The notes under the pieces are model-generated. The model ran no database searches. It was not told the DNA's origin and was given only the letters and a program-made list of their open reading frames with translations. Position numbers and translations under genes: made by a program. From Bifidobacterium sp. ESL0728 (GTDB lineage Bacteria > Actinomycetota > Actinomycetes > Actinomycetales > Bifidobacteriaceae), in contig NZ_CP113925.1 in NCBI RefSeq assembly GCF_029392015.1, positions 868,001 through 932,000 of the forward strand: 64,000 nucleotides of DNA. The letters run 5' to 3'. Below are positions 61,923 through 64,000 of the stretch, piece after piece. Each line of letters starts with the position of its first letter. Position 1 is the stretch's first letter.

Positions 61923-62894
61923 GTGCGATTCGTCATTCGGCGTTTCCTGCTATTTGTGGCGGCGCTGCTCGCCATTTCGGTGGTGATTTTCGCGGCGCTG
62001 CGCATTCTGCCGGGCGACGTGGCCAGCGTGATGGCTGGGCTCAACGCACCCCCGGAGCGCGTGGCTCAGCTGCGCTCGCAGATGGGGCTCGACCGGCCGC
62101 TGATTGTGCAGTACTTCAGTTGGTTGGGCGGTTTGTTGCGAGGAAACTTTGGCACCTCACTTCTGACCGGCCGTTCGATCAGCTCGACGGTCGCCATGCG
62201 CGCTTCCGTTACTTTTCCGCTGATTGTGTTGGGGCTTGTCGTGGCGCTCGCCATCGGCCTGACGCTTGGGGTTGTGGCTACTTTGGCTACGCGTCCGGCA
62301 GTGCGTTCCGCGTTCCATTTCGTCGCCATCGTTGGGGGTGCCATTCCCGCGTTGTGGGGAGGGTTGCTGCTGATTCTGCTCTTTGGACGTGGCACAGGGT
62401 TGTTGGGGATACTGCCCTCGCAGGGATTTCCTGAGGCTGGTTGGAGCAGTTTCGGTTCGGCGTTGGCCTCGCTGGTGCTGCCGGCGTTGACGGTCGGCAT
62501 CATCGACGGTGCAAGTCTTATGCGCTATACACGCTCGGCGTTGGGTGACGTGATGAACAGCGGCTATATGGATCAGGCGATGGCCTGCGGCTATACGCGC
62601 CGTCAGGCCGCTCTCAAAGTCGGGCTGAGACTGGCGACGCCGCAGTTGGTGAGCGTGGTCGGTCTGATGTTCGCCGGCATGATCACCGGCGTCATGGTCA
62701 TCGAAAACCTCTTCGCGCTACCTGGCATCGGAGCGGGCTTGGTCACTGACCTTGGCAACCGCGACCTCGTTGCTGTGCAAAGCGAACTCTTCATGCTGGC
62801 TGCCTTCTTCCTGTTGGTTGGCTTCCTTGTCGACTTGCTTCACCGCTTCCTCGACCCACGCCTGAAGCACGCCGTTCAAGGAGGTGCGCAATGA
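61923..62894 (+). CDS. Oligopeptide ABC transporter permease, DppB type
   Basis: A 323-residue permease with six hydrophobic segments. It has the family N-terminus VRFVIRRFLLFVAALLAISVVIF and the EAA-like loop YMDQAMACGYTRRQAALKVGLRLATPQLV. GTG 61923 follows GGAATAGGTG. It is coupled to the next permease by a 4-bp overlap. Confidence 0.92.
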   Translation: MRFVIRRFLLFVAALLAISVVIFAALRILPGDVASVMAGLNAPPERVAQLRSQMGLDRPLIVQYFSWLGGLLRGNFGTSLLTGRSISSTVAMRASVTFPLIVLGLVVALAIGLTLGVVATLATRPAVRSAFHFVAIVGGAIPALWGGLLLILLFGRGTGLLGILPSQGFPEAGWSSFGSALASLVLPALTVGIIDGASLMRYTRSALGDVMNSGYMDQAMACGYTRRQAALKVGLRLATPQLVSVVGLMFAGMITGVMVIENLFALPGIGAGLVTDLGNRDLVAVQSELFMLAAFFLLVGFLVDLLHRFLDPRLKHAVQGGAQ

Positions 62895-63892
62895 CCGGAA
62901 ATAATGAATACGCCACCCTCGAAGCAAATCGAACCGGCAACGAAGCTACAAATACGAGACAAGATGTTGGCACTTCGGTTGAAAACAATGTAATCCAGCC
63001 TTCAGGAAAAGCCGCTAAGAGCGCGAAAGCCAAAACTTCAAGTAAGTTCACCGTTGTTTTACGTTCTATCTGGATTCGCAGCGAAGGCAAGTTCGCGCTG
63101 ATCGTATTGGCGCTGTGGGTTGCGGTTTCGCTGGTTTCGCTCGTCTGGACGCCGCAATCACTGTGGGCGACCGACGGCTATCATGTCTGGGCCAAGCCGT
63201 CTGCTTCGCACTGGCTGGGTACCGATGGCACCGGCGCGGATGTGTTCAGCTGGCTGATGGCAGGTGCTCGCACGAATCTTTTCATCGCGATCTTGGCCGT
63301 CGTCTTTGCCGGAGCGTTGGGCATATTGCTGATGAGCGCGATGGTTTCGCGAAACTCGGCATTGTCCAATGTTTCGGTGGTGGCGGTGGACGCGTTGATT
63401 TCCATCCCGACCGTGCTGATTGCCTTGATTCTGGCGGTTCCGATGGGCGCCTCGGTGGCCGTCATCGTCATTGCCTGCGGTATCGGCTACGGCCTCAATC
63501 TGGCGCGCATAGCACGGCCTCAGGCCTTGCTCGCGGCCAATTCCGACTATGTTGCCTCGGCGCTTTCCTACGGTGCTTCGGGATTCTCGGTGATGCTGGA
63601 TCATATTCTGCCTAATGCGATGCCGACCATCATGGTTCAGCTTTCACTTTCCGCAGGAACTGCGGTGCTCGCCGAATCCAGCCTGACCTACCTCGGTGTC
63701 GGCGTGCCCAGCGGCGTGCCGAGCTGGGGTCATTCACTGGCTACGTCGGTCAAGTTCATCAATGTCTATCCACTGACCGTGCTCTGGTCCGGCCTTATCG
63801 TCACCATCGTGGTGGTGGCGTTGAACGTCTTCGGCGACGTGCTGCGCGATGCCGTCGATTCGGTGACCAATCCGGAATTGCGGAGGTCATAA
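62891..63892 (+). CDS. Oligopeptide ABC transporter permease, DppC type
   Basis: A 333-residue permease with a Thr/Asn/Lys-rich cytoplasmic lead of about 55 residues, then six membrane segments and the coupling loop ADYVASALSYGASGFSVMLDHILPNAMP. Length is above the usual 280-300 because of the lead. The start overlaps the DppB-type stop. Confidence 0.92.
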   Translation: MTGNNEYATLEANRTGNEATNTRQDVGTSVENNVIQPSGKAAKSAKAKTSSKFTVVLRSIWIRSEGKFALIVLALWVAVSLVSLVWTPQSLWATDGYHVWAKPSASHWLGTDGTGADVFSWLMAGARTNLFIAILAVVFAGALGILLMSAMVSRNSALSNVSVVAVDALISIPTVLIALILAVPMGASVAVIVIACGIGYGLNLARIARPQALLAANSDYVASALSYGASGFSVMLDHILPNAMPTIMVQLSLSAGTAVLAESSLTYLGVGVPSGVPSWGHSLATSVKFINVYPLTVLWSGLIVTIVVVALNVFGDVLRDAVDSVTNPELRRS

Positions 63893-63893
63893 G

Positions 63894-64000
63894 ATGATGG
63901 TCTCGGTATTGGGCGTGTGTCCGGTTTTGGCCTGTTCCGGCAAGGCAAGCCGTCGTGAGGATTATGCAGCTGGATATGCGCCGGACAAATTGTGCAGTGA
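63894..64000 (+). CDS. Start of a following gene, possibly the transporter ATPase (cut by window)
   Basis: Two ATGs in tandem lie right after the DppC-type stop, and GGAGG is at 63882-63886. The frame stays open to the window end (MMVSVLGVCPVLACSG...). By order an ATPase should follow, but the 35 visible residues show no ATPase motif, so this is uncertain. Confidence 0.35.
   Translation, partial: MMVSVLGVCPVLACSGKASRREDYAAGYAPDKLCS

Overview
The window looks like a stretch of a Bifidobacterium chromosome; the species cannot be fixed from the sequence alone. The evidence is an actinobacterial housekeeping order (rpmE-prfA-prmC-tsaC-wecA-like-guaB), an ftsE-ftsX-CHAP hydrolase-smpB block, the actinobacterial form of dapD, two CUT1 sugar-uptake loci without their own ATPase (as expected where one shared ATPase serves many transporters), GH3, GH42 and xylulokinase genes, and moderately high GC. 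I see no rRNA, CRISPR, transposase or phage genes. One tRNA with a CAU anticodon is present.

Layout. 1-1.2 kb: 3' part of an aldehyde dehydrogenase. 1.2-9.1 kb: an AT-richer glycoside locus with a divergent LacI regulator, a GH3 beta-glucosidase, a sugar-binding lipoprotein, two permeases and a sugar O-acetyltransferase. 9.1-12.1 kb: xylulokinase divergent from a ROK regulator. 12.3-14.5 kb: a YkoE-like ECF substrate component, the tRNA and an L-lactate dehydrogenase-type enzyme. 14.9-26.0 kb: housekeeping genes from rpmE to proS, including oligoribonuclease and a PIF1-like helicase. 26.4-28.5 kb: tandem 3-hydroxyacyl-CoA dehydrogenase paralogues. 29.1-37.1 kb: ssb, pepO, a DUF308 membrane protein, map, gltA and dapD. 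37.3-43.4 kb: a small membrane peptide, prfB, ftsE, ftsX, a CHAP hydrolase and smpB. 43.7-46.8 kb: a polar amino-acid ABC transporter. 47.2-49.8 kb: glmS and an RluA-type pseudouridine synthase. 50-58.6 kb: a galactoside locus with a LacI regulator, two permeases, a GH42 beta-galactosidase and two paralogous binding proteins. 58.6-64 kb: coaX and an oligopeptide ABC transporter that runs off the window.

The most unusual content is between genes. (1) A family of about 105-nt palindromic elements occurs at 21.1-21.6 kb and 46.8-47.1 kb. Arm sequences differ between copies but change in a compensatory way, one core is conserved, and one G bulge is conserved; the core pairs through G.U on one strand only, which points to a folded RNA. 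(2) Two regular arrays of hairpins occur at 22.34-22.56 kb (62-bp period) and 61.69-61.86 kb (60/61-bp period), with conserved inverted arms and variable loops and linkers. (3) Four DnaA-box-like 9-mers lie within 59 bp beside an AT-rich stretch just upstream of ssb. Other points are probable leaderless promoters at proS and guaB, and long low-complexity extensions on FtsE, PrmC, a DUF308 protein and a peptide-binding protein.
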